Source: Trinickia dinghuensis
Lineage (GTDB): Bacteria; Pseudomonadota; Gammaproteobacteria; Burkholderiales; Burkholderiaceae
Reading direction: 5' to 3'
DNA: 64,000 bases
Assembly (NCBI RefSeq): GCF_003367175.1
Contig: NZ_QRGA01000001.1
Span: 124,001 to 188,000 of the forward strand
The notes under the pieces are model-generated. The model saw only the letters and a list, made by a program, of their open reading frames with translations, made no database searches and was not told the origin of the DNA. Position numbers and translations under genes: made by a program. This document shows positions 1-9,219 of the stretch, in pieces (position 1 is the stretch's first letter; every line of letters begins with the position of its first letter).

Positions 1-593
1 TGATCGATGCAAGCGGCGTGCCGTGCGTGTACATGATGGAGCTTGCCAAAGCGGAAAACGTCTATTGCGTCGGCTTCTCGCAGCATGAGGCGGGTGATGC
101 CGTCGCCAAGCATTTGATTGCGCGCGGCTGCCACCACAATGCGTTCATTGCCGCACAACTCGACCAGCGGATGTTGCAGCGGGGGGAAGGATTTCGCCGC
201 GCGCTGCAGCGTGCGGGTATGCATGAGCCTGATTTGGAGATTCTGACGCCGGCGCCGTCGTCGATCGGGCTCGGGTGCGAGTTGTTCCGGCAGATCATGA
301 CGCGCCGGCCCGATGTGGACGGCATCTTCCTCGGGAACGACGACCTCGCGCAGGGGGCGCTGTTCGAAGCGCGCCGAATGAACATCCGCGTGCCGGAGGA
401 CGTCGCGATCGTCGGCTTCAACGATCTGGCCGGTGCTGCGGATTGCGTGCCGAGGCTGACGACCGTGCGCACGCCACGCGCGGAGATGGGGCGCACGGCT
501 GCGCATCTGCTGCTGTCGATCATGCGGCAGGAAAGCGTGCCTACGCCGATGATCGATCTTGGGTTCGAGCTTGTGGTTCGGGAGAGCGCGTGA
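1..593 (+). CDS. LacI/GalR-family transcriptional regulator, C-terminal part
   Basis: The frame is open to the first base, so the helix-turn-helix and the first half of the sensor domain lie outside the window. About 197 residues remain. They show the second lobe of the periplasmic-binding-protein-like effector domain: GIFLGNDDLAQGA, then VPEDVAIVGFNDL and the family-typical RLTTVRTPRAEMG near the end. From family knowledge this is a sugar- or sugar-acid-responsive repressor; the sequence resembles the gluconate-repressor (GntR) branch, but the effector cannot be deduced. Its target operon is probably upstream of the window. Seen: the sensor domain; inferred: repressor function. Confidence 0.85.
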   Translation, partial: IDASGVPCVYMMELAKAENVYCVGFSQHEAGDAVAKHLIARGCHHNAFIAAQLDQRMLQRGEGFRRALQRAGMHEPDLEILTPAPSSIGLGCELFRQIMTRRPDVDGIFLGNDDLAQGALFEARRMNIRVPEDVAIVGFNDLAGAADCVPRLTTVRTPRAEMGRTAAHLLLSIMRQESVPTPMIDLGFELVVRESA

Positions 594-690
594 GGGGCAA
601 CGCGTTCTCTACGCGTGACGTGGGTCCCGAACGCGCTGATACGTAGGCGATGTATCCACCTTATCGATCATATTTGTACTGCAAATGGCT

Positions 691-716
691 TTAACCGATC
701 AAATATGATCGGTTAA
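691..716. promoter_or_regulatory. 26-bp inverted repeat, possible operator
   Basis: Perfect 11-bp arms, TTAACCGATCA and TGATCGGTTAA, are separated by AATA. The decamer GATCATATTT at 666-675 is the reverse complement of AAATATGATC at 701-710, so the spacer and one arm are echoed 35 bp upstream. The segment is AT-rich compared with its surroundings. It follows the LacI-type gene and precedes the poxB remnant. It could be an orphaned operator or a transcription stop hairpin; there is no T-tract of note, which favours an operator. Confidence 0.45.
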
Positions 717-728
717 ATTTCAGCCGCC

Positions 729-1397
729 TTGACCTACCTTGTATCGGATACGGTCCCCGGTTCTTATCTAACGTCCGTGATCGACCGCCATGCCGACGAC
801 GACGCGCTGATCGCCGGGGATGACGGCACACCGGTTGTCTGGGCCCATCGATTCGTCAATACCAACGGCAAGCGGCGCGTGTTCGGCTCTCTCCTGCACG
901 GCACCATGGCGACGGCGCTTCCGAGTGCGATGGGTCTGAAGAAGGCCGCCCCCGACCGGCAGGTCATCGCGCTGTGCGGCGACGGCGGACTGGCGATGCT
1001 GTTCGGCGAGCTCTTGACCGTCGTCCAAGAAAACATCCCTGTCAAGATTGCCGTCTACGACAACGGCAAGCTCGGCTTCGTCGAAATCGAGCAAAAATCG
1101 GAAGGCATGCTGGATACGTTCACCAAGCTCAAGAACCCCGATTTCGGCAGGGTGGCGGATGCAATCGGTCTTTGGGGAAAGACCGTGCGCAAAGCATCGG
1201 AGCTCGAAAGCTCAGTGAGCGAGTGGCTCGCGCAGCCGGGACCCGCGCTGCTCAACGTCATCGTCAATCCGCTGGAACTCGTCAAACCGCCGTTCATCGA
1301 GGCCAAACCGGTCGTAGGGATGGCGCTGTATTCGACTCGGGCGTTTCTGAACGGACGCGGCGCGGATGTGCTCGAGATGCTGCGAGAGAATTTTTGA
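729..1397 (+). pseudogene. poxB: poxB remnant: C-terminal third of pyruvate:quinone oxidoreductase
   Basis: The frame encodes about 210 residues matching the C-terminal thiamine-diphosphate domain of PoxB (intact enzyme about 570 residues). Homology begins near YLTSVIDRHADDDAL and includes VVWAHRF, GSLLHGTMATALPSAMG, the ThDP motif CGDGG with the downstream DN, and the C-terminal end LYSTRAFLNGRGADVLEM. The N-terminal pyrimidine-binding domain and central FAD/dehydrogenase-like domain are absent. The only in-frame initiator is a TTG with no clear ribosome-binding site. A protein lacking the PYR domain cannot form a ThDP site, so I call it a 5'-truncated pseudogene. Confidence 0.85.
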
Positions 1398-1551
1398 TCG
1401 AAGGGGCGAATCGGCGGCCATCGATGGCGACGCCGGTCCCGTGGATTCTACCAAAGGCAAACTGACGGGCGTTGTCGCAAACAGCGGCACTACGGTGCAC
1501 AGTCGGCGGTTGTGAACGGCGCAATTGGCTGTTCTCGCATCGCGAGCAGAT

Positions 1552-2598
1552 TCAGCGAGACGCTGCAGGCGCAGCCGTCGAGCCGCGAACGACGAGCGTC
1601 GGCGGCGAGGTGTGAACGACCGTCGATTCTGTAGCGCGTCCCGCCATCAGTTCGACCAGAAGGCTCACCCCTTTCTCCGCCATTTCGGCGGTGGGGATCG
1701 CGACCGTCGTCAACCCGGGGCGCGATTGGCGGGCCGGAATGATATCGGTGATGCTCACGATCGATAGATCGTCGGGCACCGAGTAACCGAGGTCGCTCGC
1801 GGCGTTCATGACGCCCAGCGCGGGCAGATCGTTGGAAACGAAGATCGCGGTCAGATCGGGGCGCGCGGAAAGCAGATCCTTCCCCGCCTCGTAACCGTGC
1901 TCGAACGAGTCCTTGGTAAAGCGCTCGTCGGCCGCCGATGGTTTGATCTTCGCCGCTCGCATGACATCGCGGAACCCCGCATATCGCCCGCCATGAATGC
2001 CATGCTTAGGACTGCCGATGATCGCCCCGATGCGCCGATGGCCCAGCTCCACCAAATGCTCGACGGCAAGTTTCCCCGCGGCTTTCGAATCGAACGTCAC
2101 GCAGGGAATGTCGGGCAGATCGTCGGGTAGCTCCCACACGCTGATGACCACGGGAATGCCGCGCTCTTGCAGCCGGAGCAGTTCATCCATCGGCAGGTCC
2201 CCGTTGTTTGCCACGAGCACGCCATCCGACAGCGAGCCGGCAACCTGTTCGAGAAACCCTGACCCGCCGTCCGGTTCGTGATCGGTATTGCACACGAGCA
2301 AATGGCGCTCGTGCCTCAACGCCTCCAAGTTCGCAGCCAACGCGAATTCCGGATAGAACGGGTTCGTGATGCAACTGAGCATCAAGGCGAGCGTCGGCGC
2401 CTTCCCTTCCACGAGCGCGCGCGCCGTGAGGTTCGGCCGATACCCCTGGCGCTCCGCCGTCTCGAGCACGCGCTTGCGCGTCTCTTCGCTCACGCGCCCG
2501 CGGCCGCGCAGCACGTTCGAGACGGTCATCACCGAAACGCCCGCCTGAGCCGCCACGTCCTTGATGGTCGCGGCAGGATTGAATGGTTTGCTGCTCAT
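1552..2598 (-). CDS. LacI-family repressor of the galactoside operon
   Basis: 348 residues from the ATG at 2598; a GTG at 2607 would add three residues. The N-terminus is a clear LacI helix-turn-helix (ATIKDVAAQAGVSVMTVSNVL, residues about 9-29) followed by the hinge helix YRPNLTARALVEG. The remainder is the PBP1-like sensor, with TNPFYPEFA, AIFVSNDLPALGVMNAA and the final LTTVAIPTAEMAE. It is divergent from the ABC importer/GH42 operon starting at 2818 and is the natural candidate for its repressor, with a galactoside-type inducer. A candidate operator lies at 2792-2799. Confidence 0.9.
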   Translation of the reverse strand: MSSKPFNPAATIKDVAAQAGVSVMTVSNVLRGRGRVSEETRKRVLETAERQGYRPNLTARALVEGKAPTLALMLSCITNPFYPEFALAANLEALRHERHLLVCNTDHEPDGGSGFLEQVAGSLSDGVLVANNGDLPMDELLRLQERGIPVVISVWELPDDLPDIPCVTFDSKAAGKLAVEHLVELGHRRIGAIIGSPKHGIHGGRYAGFRDVMRAAKIKPSAADERFTKDSFEHGYEAGKDLLSARPDLTAIFVSNDLPALGVMNAASDLGYSVPDDLSIVSITDIIPARQSRPGLTTVAIPTAEMAEKGVSLLVELMAGRATESTVVHTSPPTLVVRGSTAAPAASR

Positions 2599-2791
2599 CC
2601 GAAGCACACCCGTCGATGGACTACACCACGTCTTTTGTCTGTCATGCGATCTTCCGGGCTACGCCGCGCTCGCTCAACCCCTTTTTGAAAACCCCTTGCG
2701 CGCGTCGCCTCGCGGGCGTAGAGTCTAGCGCAAATGCAAGCAGCGTTGCTCGCGGTCAGGCCATTCGGCCTTTTTTTAAAACCGAATGATA

Positions 2792-2799
2792 TAACGTTA
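2792..2799. promoter_or_regulatory. candidate LacI-type operator TAACGTTA
   Basis: An 8-bp palindrome with a central CpG sits 18 bp before the ATG of the importer ATPase, inside an AT-rich stretch and opposite a divergent LacI gene. LacI-family operators usually have a central CG, so position and form fit, but the arms are short and extend imperfectly. A similar AACGTT core occurs at 21692-21697, upstream of another operon next to a LacI gene. Confidence 0.3.
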
Positions 2800-2817
2800 A
2801 ACCAAGTGGACGGAGAC

Positions 2818-3972
2818 ATGGCAGCCATCACACTGAAAGGCGTGACGAAGGCGTATGGAGAGCACGCGCCCGTATTGCGCGGGATCGACCTCGACATCGC
2901 GGAGAACGAGTTCTGCGTGTTCCTTGGACCATCGGGATGCGGCAAGTCGACGCTGCTCCGAATCATCGCGGGGCTCGAAGATGCCACGTCGGGAGAGGTC
3001 CACATCGGAGGCCAACTCGTCAATGCGGTTCCGCCCTCCAAGCGCGGCGTGGCGATGGTGTTTCAGAGCTATGCCCTGTTCCCGCACATGACCGTCGAGC
3101 AGAACATGGGGTTTGGCCTCAAGCTGGCCCGCTTGCCTTTGGTTGAGATCGAGCAAAGGGTCAAGAAGGCCGCGAAGATTCTTCAGTTGGACACGCTGCT
3201 TCACCGAAAGCCCTCGGCGCTCTCGGGCGGACAGCGTCAGCGCGTCGCGATCGGGCGGGCCATGGTGCGCGAACCCGGCGTGTTTCTCTTCGACGAACCG
3301 CTTTCGAACCTGGACGCCATGCTTCGCGGGCAGACGCGCGTGGAAATCGCCCGCCTTCATCGCCAATTCGCCCAGGCCAGCACCGTCTACGTGACGCACG
3401 ATCAGATCGAAGCGATGACGCTCGGCGACAAGATCGTGTTGCTTCGCTCCGGGGCCGATGCCGAACGGCACGGCAGCATCGCGCAGATCGGTACGCCGTT
3501 GGATCTCTACCATCGACCCAATAGCCGGTTCGTCGCGGAGTTCATCGGCAGTCCGAAAATGAATTTCATGTCGGCCTCCGTCGAATCCGTGTCGGCCGAC
3601 GGTGTGAGCGTGAAATGGACGAATTCGGACGACAGGATCGTTCTGCCATTCTCCGGCTCTCGCTTGGAAAGCGGACAGCGCGTCACAGTCGGCATTCGTC
3701 CCGAGCATTTCGACGGTGTCGCAACGGCTCATGCTTCATCGCCCACCAAGGCATCCGATGCGATGCGGGTTCTGCGCCGCGAGGTCGCCCTCGTCGAACG
3801 TCTTGGCGAGCACAGCTATCTCCACCTGAACGAGCCGGGGGGAACGACGCTGGTGGCCAAGCAGCCCGGCGACGCCGATCACGCATCGGGCGCGCTCGTC
3901 GAACTCGCGTTCTCGTCGCGCTCGTGCCATCTCTTCACCGCCGACGGCCGCGCAGTGCCGAGACTTCAATAA
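2818..3972 (+). CDS. sugar ABC importer ATPase (MalK/UgpC/MsmK type)
   Basis: 384 residues from the ATG at 2818, preceded by CGGAG; the frame is open further upstream but without homology. Cytoplasmic nucleotide-binding subunit that energises sugar import. Walker A GPSGCGKST is at residues 37-45, Q-loop at VFQSYALFPH, signature LSGGQRQR from 135, Walker B VFLFDEP, H-loop VTHD. The C-terminal ~130 residues form the MalK-like OB/TOBE regulatory domain (VGIRPEHFDG). First gene of an operon with the binding protein, two permeases and a GH42 enzyme, all on the same strand with short gaps. Confidence 0.92.
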   Translation: MAAITLKGVTKAYGEHAPVLRGIDLDIAENEFCVFLGPSGCGKSTLLRIIAGLEDATSGEVHIGGQLVNAVPPSKRGVAMVFQSYALFPHMTVEQNMGFGLKLARLPLVEIEQRVKKAAKILQLDTLLHRKPSALSGGQRQRVAIGRAMVREPGVFLFDEPLSNLDAMLRGQTRVEIARLHRQFAQASTVYVTHDQIEAMTLGDKIVLLRSGADAERHGSIAQIGTPLDLYHRPNSRFVAEFIGSPKMNFMSASVESVSADGVSVKWTNSDDRIVLPFSGSRLESGQRVTVGIRPEHFDGVATAHASSPTKASDAMRVLRREVALVERLGEHSYLHLNEPGGTTLVAKQPGDADHASGALVELAFSSRSCHLFTADGRAVPRLQ

Positions 3973-3995
3973 ACCAACGACATCTGGAGACATTC

Positions 3996-5231
3996 ATGAA
4001 ACGACTGCCCTTGCTAGCGGCCGTGGGTGCGGCCCTTTCTTTTGCGACCGCCGTCCAGGCCGGCACGCTTCAGCTCAATATCGCCTTCAAGGGTGCCGAG
4101 CAGCGAGCCGTATGGGAGCAATTGATTCAGCAATTCGAGAAGGCCACGCCCGGCGTCACGGCGAAGGTGTCGTTCGTCGAGGAGGAAACCTACAAGGTCC
4201 AACTTCCCAGCTGGCTGACGTCGGTCTCGCCCGACGTCATCAATTGGCACGAAGGCGAGCGCATGGCGTATTACGCGAAGCGCGGATTGCTCGAAGATCT
4301 GTCCACGGACTGGCAAAAGGAGGGGTGGAACACGCAGTTCGCTTCGCTGAAGACGCCCTCCTCTTACCAAGGAAAGCAATACGCGATGCCGACGCAATAT
4401 TTCGCGTGGGGATTGTTCTATCGGAAGGATCTGTTCGCGAAAGCCGGCATCGCGAGCGAACCGACCACCTGGGATGAATTCCTCGAAGACTGCCGCAAAC
4501 TCAAGGCCGCCGGCATTGCGCCGATCGCGGTGGGCGGCCGCGACTCGTGGACGCTCGCGGCATGGTTCGACTATCTCGATCTTCGCATCAACGGCTACGC
4601 ATTCCACATGCATCTCATGAACGGCGAGGTGCCGTACACCGATGCTCGCGTGAAGAACGTCTACGAAGCATGGAAGACGCTGATCGACGACAAGTACTTC
4701 ATCGACAATCCGCTCTCGTATAGCCTCGATTCGGTCCAACCGCTCTACATCCAGGGCCAGGCAGCGATGATGCTGATCGGGACGTTCCTGTCTCCTGGCC
4801 TGCCTGCCGCCACAAAGGCCGAAACGGGCTTCTTCCGTTTCCCGACGATCGACGCGAGGATTCCCGCGGCGGAAGACGGATCGGCCGAGTGTCTGAACAT
4901 TCCTACTCGCGCCGCCAATAAAGCGGACGCTCAGAAATTCCTCGCCTTTATCGGCCGCCCCGACATCGACGGGCAACTCGCAAAAGGTATCGGCACGCTG
5001 CCGGCCAATAACAAGGCGACGATGCCCGAAGATCCGATCGCGAAGGTCGGCTTTCAGATTCTGTCGAACACGACCGGCGGCGTCGCGCAGTTCTATGACC
5101 GCGACATGACGAAGGAAATGGCCGATGAAGGGATGAAGGGCATGCAGCGGTTCATCACGGACCCCTCTAAGCTCGACGACATCCTCGAGCACCTCGAGCA
5201 GACGCGCAAACGCATCTACCACGTGTCGTAA
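3996..5231 (+). CDS. sugar ABC importer periplasmic binding protein (MalE type)
   Basis: 411 residues from the ATG at 3996, preceded by CTGGAG. A cleavable signal peptide is evident (MKRLPLLAAVGAALSFATAVQA, cleavage after AQA). The mature protein has features of the family 1 extracellular solute-binding proteins: repeated Trp/Tyr in the ligand cleft (INWHEGERMAYYAKRG, YAMPTQYFAWGLFYRKDLF), and the QGQAAMMLIGTFL segment typical of oligosaccharide binders. Placed between ATPase and permeases, it should deliver the substrate of the downstream beta-galactosidase, that is a galactoside or galacto-oligosaccharide; that substrate is inferred from context only. Confidence 0.9.
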   Translation: MKRLPLLAAVGAALSFATAVQAGTLQLNIAFKGAEQRAVWEQLIQQFEKATPGVTAKVSFVEEETYKVQLPSWLTSVSPDVINWHEGERMAYYAKRGLLEDLSTDWQKEGWNTQFASLKTPSSYQGKQYAMPTQYFAWGLFYRKDLFAKAGIASEPTTWDEFLEDCRKLKAAGIAPIAVGGRDSWTLAAWFDYLDLRINGYAFHMHLMNGEVPYTDARVKNVYEAWKTLIDDKYFIDNPLSYSLDSVQPLYIQGQAAMMLIGTFLSPGLPAATKAETGFFRFPTIDARIPAAEDGSAECLNIPTRAANKADAQKFLAFIGRPDIDGQLAKGIGTLPANNKATMPEDPIAKVGFQILSNTTGGVAQFYDRDMTKEMADEGMKGMQRFITDPSKLDDILEHLEQTRKRIYHVS

Positions 5232-5248
5232 CCGCGCGAGATCGAACC

Positions 5249-6196
5249 ATGACTTCCGCCGAAACGAGAACGTCCGTCGACGACGGCTCCGCAGTGCAAA
5301 TGTCGCAATCACCACGTCGCTCGGCGACTGTCGCCCGCTCGTCGCCGCTCGCAAGCCGGCGCAAGCGGGCCGCCATCCTGTTCTTGCTGCCCGCCTGCAC
5401 GATGTTCAGCATCTACGTGATCTATCCGATCATCAGCAGCATCGTGCTCAGCTTTTACAGCTGGGATGGAATGAGCGACAAGGTGTTCGTGGGCCTGGCG
5501 AACTATCAGGAGTTGCTGCACACGGATACGTTCTACACGGCACTGAAGAATAACCTGCTGTGGCTCGTGTTCTTTCTTCTCGCGCCGCCGGTCGGCCTCA
5601 CCTTCGCGCTGTATCTGAACCAAAAGGTGCGCAGCATTCGGCTCGTCAAGTCGTTGTTCTTCGCGCCGTTCGTGCTTTCGGGCGTGGTCGTCGGTCTCGT
5701 CTTCAGCTGGTTCTATGACCCGGCATTCGGCCTCCTGAAGCTGATCGTCGGCCACGGCATTCCCGTCCTCGGCGACGAGCGCTATGCGACGTTCGGCGTC
5801 ATCTTCGCCGCGTTGTGGCCGCAAGTTCCGTTTTGCATGCTGCTCTATCTGACCAATCTCACTAGCATCAATCCGGAGATCGTCGAAGCGGGCCGCATCG
5901 AGGGTGCAACGGGCTGGCCGCTGCTATGGCATGTCGTTTTGCCGCAATTGAGGCCGGCCACTTTCCTGTCCGTCGTGCTGACAATCATCGGGGCACTTCG
6001 CAGTTTCGATCTAATCGCCGTCATGACGGGCGGCGGGCCGTTCGACAGTTCGACCGTGCTGGCCTACTTCATGTACGACCAGGCCATCAAGTACTTCCGG
6101 TACGGCTACTCGGCGGCCATTGCCGTGGTGCTGTTCCTCATCATGCTCGTTTTCATCGTCTATCAGCTGCGCCGCCTCCTCCATACGGAACGGTAA
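5249..6196 (+). CDS. sugar ABC importer permease (MalF/UgpA type)
   Basis: 315 residues, inner membrane. After a ~35-residue charged N-terminal extension come six predicted transmembrane segments, beginning with ILFLLPACTMFSIYVIYPI. The EAA loop that docks to the ATPase is visible as EAGRIEGATGW near residue 212, followed by the LRSFDLIAVMTGGGP segment characteristic of MalF-like permeases. Starts 17 nt after the binding protein and ends 16 nt before the second permease; the ribosome-binding site is weak, consistent with coupling to the preceding gene. Confidence 0.92.
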   Translation: MTSAETRTSVDDGSAVQMSQSPRRSATVARSSPLASRRKRAAILFLLPACTMFSIYVIYPIISSIVLSFYSWDGMSDKVFVGLANYQELLHTDTFYTALKNNLLWLVFFLLAPPVGLTFALYLNQKVRSIRLVKSLFFAPFVLSGVVVGLVFSWFYDPAFGLLKLIVGHGIPVLGDERYATFGVIFAALWPQVPFCMLLYLTNLTSINPEIVEAGRIEGATGWPLLWHVVLPQLRPATFLSVVLTIIGALRSFDLIAVMTGGGPFDSSTVLAYFMYDQAIKYFRYGYSAAIAVVLFLIMLVFIVYQLRRLLHTER

Positions 6197-6212
6197 CGAA
6201 GGAATACCCGCC

Positions 6213-7064
6213 ATGTATCCCACGCCCATTGAACGATGGAGCCCCACCGGGCGCGCCCTCTATAAGGCGTCCCTACCCGTCGCGCTTTTCGTCTGGCTGA
6301 TGCCGCTCATTGCCGTGCTCGTGACGTCCGTGCGCTCGTCGAGCGAATTGATGAACGGCAATTATTGGGGCTGGCCGAAGCACTTCGCCCTGATAGAGAA
6401 CTATCGGACGGCGCTGTTCGGGTCGCCGATGCTTCACTACTTCCTCAATAGCTGCCTCATTACGTTTCCATCCGTGATCGGCGCCATCGCGTTGGCGGCA
6501 ATGGCCGGTTTCGCGCTCGCAACCTATCCGTTCAAAGGAAACCACGCCATTCTGGGGACCTTCGTCGCGGGCAACTTCGTGCCGATCCAGGTCTTGATGA
6601 TTCCCGTGCGTCAGTTGACCTTGCATCTGCATCTCTACAACACGGTCTGGGGGCTCGTTCTCTTTCACGTTTCGTTTCAGACCGGCTTCTGCACGCTGTT
6701 CCTGCGCAACTTCATCAAGGAGTTGCCCTACGAACTCGTCGAAGCGGCACGGATCGAAGGCGCGAACGAATGGCAGCTGTTCTATCGAATCATCCTGCCG
6801 CTGATTGCGCCTGCGCTTGCTGCACTTGCAATCCTCGTCTTCACGTTCGTATGGAACGACTACTTTTGGGCGCTCTGCCTCACGCAGGGTGACGATGCCG
6901 CGCCAGTCACAGTCGGCGTTGCCGCACTCAAGGGGCAATGGACAACGGCCTGGAACCTCGTCTCCGCCGGATCGCTCCTGGCCGCGCTGCCATCCGTCGT
7001 GTTGTTCTTCGCGATGCAAAAGCACTTCGTGGCCGGACTGACCTTCGGCGCAACGAAAGGTTAA
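6213..7064 (+). CDS. sugar ABC importer permease (MalG/UgpE type)
   Basis: 283 residues from the ATG at 6213 (GAAGGAA upstream); the longer open frame is overlap with the previous gene. Six transmembrane segments, the EAA loop EAARIEGANEWQLF, and the MalG-type end FAMQKHFVAGLTFGATKG. It pairs with the preceding permease to form the membrane channel of a galactoside-type importer. The gap to the GH42 gene contains a small inverted repeat (GCACCT 7098-7103, AGGTGC 7110-7115), possibly a weak attenuator or processing site. Confidence 0.92.
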   Translation: MYPTPIERWSPTGRALYKASLPVALFVWLMPLIAVLVTSVRSSSELMNGNYWGWPKHFALIENYRTALFGSPMLHYFLNSCLITFPSVIGAIALAAMAGFALATYPFKGNHAILGTFVAGNFVPIQVLMIPVRQLTLHLHLYNTVWGLVLFHVSFQTGFCTLFLRNFIKELPYELVEAARIEGANEWQLFYRIILPLIAPALAALAILVFTFVWNDYFWALCLTQGDDAAPVTVGVAALKGQWTTAWNLVSAGSLLAALPSVVLFFAMQKHFVAGLTFGATKG

Positions 7065-7158
7065 GAGACCTCTTTGCCGGGCGGCGGCCGGATACCGGCA
7101 CCTCATTTCAGGTGCGGTCCGCTCTCGCCCAATCCATTCCATAAAAAGGAAAGAATTC

Positions 7159-9156
7159 ATGAAGGTCGGAGTCGACTACTATCCGGAGCACTGGGACCGC
7201 GCGTTGTGGGAGCAAGACGCTCAGCGGATGCATGAGGCTGGAATCACGATCGTGCGCCTCGCCGAATTCGCTTGGTCGAGACTCGAGCCCACCGAAGGTA
7301 ATTTTGATTTCGATTGGCTCGATCAGGCAATCTCGGTCTTCGCACGCCATGGGATCGGTGTAGTCCTCGGTACGCCCACCGCCACGCCGCCCGTCTGGCT
7401 CACGCACAGCTATCCTGACGTCCTGCCCGTCGACAACAAAGAGCACGCGCACTATCCGGGCGTCCGGTTGCATCGGTGCTATAACAGCCCGTCGCTGCGG
7501 CTATACGGCGAGAGGATCATCGACCGACTGACTCGGCGCTATGGTTCGAACCCTGCCGTCATCGGCTGGCAAACCGACAACGAACTCGCCGCCAACGATT
7601 GTCACTGCGAATACTGCACGCGCGGCTTTCGGTCATGGCTGAAGACCAAGTACGAAACACTCGACAATCTCAATCGAGAATGGGGCACGGTGGTATGGAG
7701 CGGCGAGTACAGCGACTGGATGCAGGTGCATACTCCGCTAGGCGGCTCGCCTCATCTGAATCCGTCGTTTCTGCTGGACTTCCGCCGCTTCTCTTCGGAC
7801 TCGGTTGCCGCCTTCAATCGCTTCCAGGCCGAGATCATTCGCCGTAACAGCCCCGGGAAGTTCGTAACTCACAACCTGTGGGGCTACCCGGTGACGGCCG
7901 ACTACTACGACATGTTCGAGAGCATGGACTTCGCATCGGTCGACTACTACCCGGCGACCGACCTCGTCGACGATTCGAAGTCGAAGATGTACCACGGTGC
8001 GCTCACGCTCGATCTGACGCGCGGCGTCAAGCGCAAGAACTTCTGGGTGATGGAGCAACTGAGCGGAACGCCCGGATGCTGGTATCCGATGTCGCGCACG
8101 CCATTTCCGGGAATGATTCGCGCCTATGCGTGGCAAAGCGTGTCGCGCGGGGCCGATGCCGTCGTTCAATTCCGGTGGCGTTCGGCCAGGATCGGCGCCG
8201 AGCAGTTCTGGCATGGGCTGCTCGATCATCATGGCGTGCCGGGCCGACGGTTCGACGAGTTCGTGCAATTCAGTAGCGAAGTGAACCGCCTTGCTCCGCT
8301 GTTGGAAGGCACGACATTGGAGCATGAAGCGGCGATGCTCTTTTCGCACGAACAACTCAATGCGCTGCAGATTCAGCCGCAGGCGGACGGCTTCGATTAC
8401 CTCGGCAATTTTAAAAGACTGCATTCCGCGTTGTTGCGGATCGGTGTCGGCACCGATGTCATCAATTGGCGGGATGATTTCGCCAAGTACAAGCTCGTCG
8501 TCGCACCGATGCTCTATCTCATCGACCAAGACATGGCGGCAAACCTGCGCGCCTACGTCGAGCAAGGCGGCACGCTAGTGCTGACCACGCGATCGGGCGT
8601 CAAGAACATGGACAACGTTTGTCTGCCGGGTCGCTTGCCCAATCTGCTGAGCGACCTGACCGGCGCGATCGTCGATGAATACGATCCGGTCGGCAAAGAT
8701 CGGCAGCGTATCAAGTTCGAATCGCTCGAGTCCGAGGGTAGCGGCGGGTTCGAATGCAGCCAATGGTGCGACATCCTCTCGCCAGGCACGGCGCACACGG
8801 TGGCGACTTATTCGAGCGAGTATTTCGCAGGCCGCGCCGCCGTCACGAAGAACACGTGCGGTGCGGGCACCGTTTACTACATCGGCACGATCTTGGATGA
8901 TGCTGCGAACAAGGCGTTGTTCGGCCGAGTTGCGGAAGACCTGCACCTCGATTACATGCCGAATCTGCCGGAGGGTGTTGAAACGGCTGTACGAAGATCT
9001 TCTGCTACACGCCTGCGATTCCTATTGAACCTGACGAAGGAGCCGAAATCCATCGCGTTGGATTGCCGCGAATGGAAGAGCGCGCTTACCGGCGTGCATT
9101 CGCGTGGCGGGAATCTCGAGCTGGCACCGGGAGGCGTCGAGATCCTTGTCGATTGA
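7159..9156 (+). CDS. beta-galactosidase, glycoside hydrolase family 42
   Basis: 665 residues from an ATG with AAAGGAAAG upstream. No signal peptide, so it acts in the cytoplasm on galactosides imported by the preceding ABC system, releasing galactose by a retaining mechanism. The N-terminal GH42 TIM barrel starts at once (MKVGVDYYPEHWD). The acid/base is Glu142 in WQTDNEL and the nucleophile is Glu299 in WVMEQLSG. Cys107, Cys148, Cys150 and Cys153 match the structural zinc site of many GH42 enzymes. The trimerisation domain (YKLVVAPMLYLID) and C-terminal beta-domain follow. Length is normal for the family. Confidence 0.93.
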   Translation: MKVGVDYYPEHWDRALWEQDAQRMHEAGITIVRLAEFAWSRLEPTEGNFDFDWLDQAISVFARHGIGVVLGTPTATPPVWLTHSYPDVLPVDNKEHAHYPGVRLHRCYNSPSLRLYGERIIDRLTRRYGSNPAVIGWQTDNELAANDCHCEYCTRGFRSWLKTKYETLDNLNREWGTVVWSGEYSDWMQVHTPLGGSPHLNPSFLLDFRRFSSDSVAAFNRFQAEIIRRNSPGKFVTHNLWGYPVTADYYDMFESMDFASVDYYPATDLVDDSKSKMYHGALTLDLTRGVKRKNFWVMEQLSGTPGCWYPMSRTPFPGMIRAYAWQSVSRGADAVVQFRWRSARIGAEQFWHGLLDHHGVPGRRFDEFVQFSSEVNRLAPLLEGTTLEHEAAMLFSHEQLNALQIQPQADGFDYLGNFKRLHSALLRIGVGTDVINWRDDFAKYKLVVAPMLYLIDQDMAANLRAYVEQGGTLVLTTRSGVKNMDNVCLPGRLPNLLSDLTGAIVDEYDPVGKDRQRIKFESLESEGSGGFECSQWCDILSPGTAHTVATYSSEYFAGRAAVTKNTCGAGTVYYIGTILDDAANKALFGRVAEDLHLDYMPNLPEGVETAVRRSSATRLRFLLNLTKEPKSIALDCREWKSALTGVHSRGGNLELAPGGVEILVD

Positions 9157-9219
9157 CCGAAGGAAGGGGCGCCGCGCTCGGTTCAGCCTTGCGCGGCATA
9201 CGACGCGTGCCTTGGATTG

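Noticed and set aside
3615-3995. N-terminal extension of the MalE-type binding protein
   Set aside because: It overlaps the ATPase gene in another frame; the signal peptide begins at the ATG at 3996 with a ribosome-binding site.
7098-7115. GCACCT/AGGTGC dyad before the GH42 gene as a terminator
   Set aside because: Only six base pairs and no T-tract; the GH42 gene has its own strong ribosome-binding site, so it is at most a weak attenuator.
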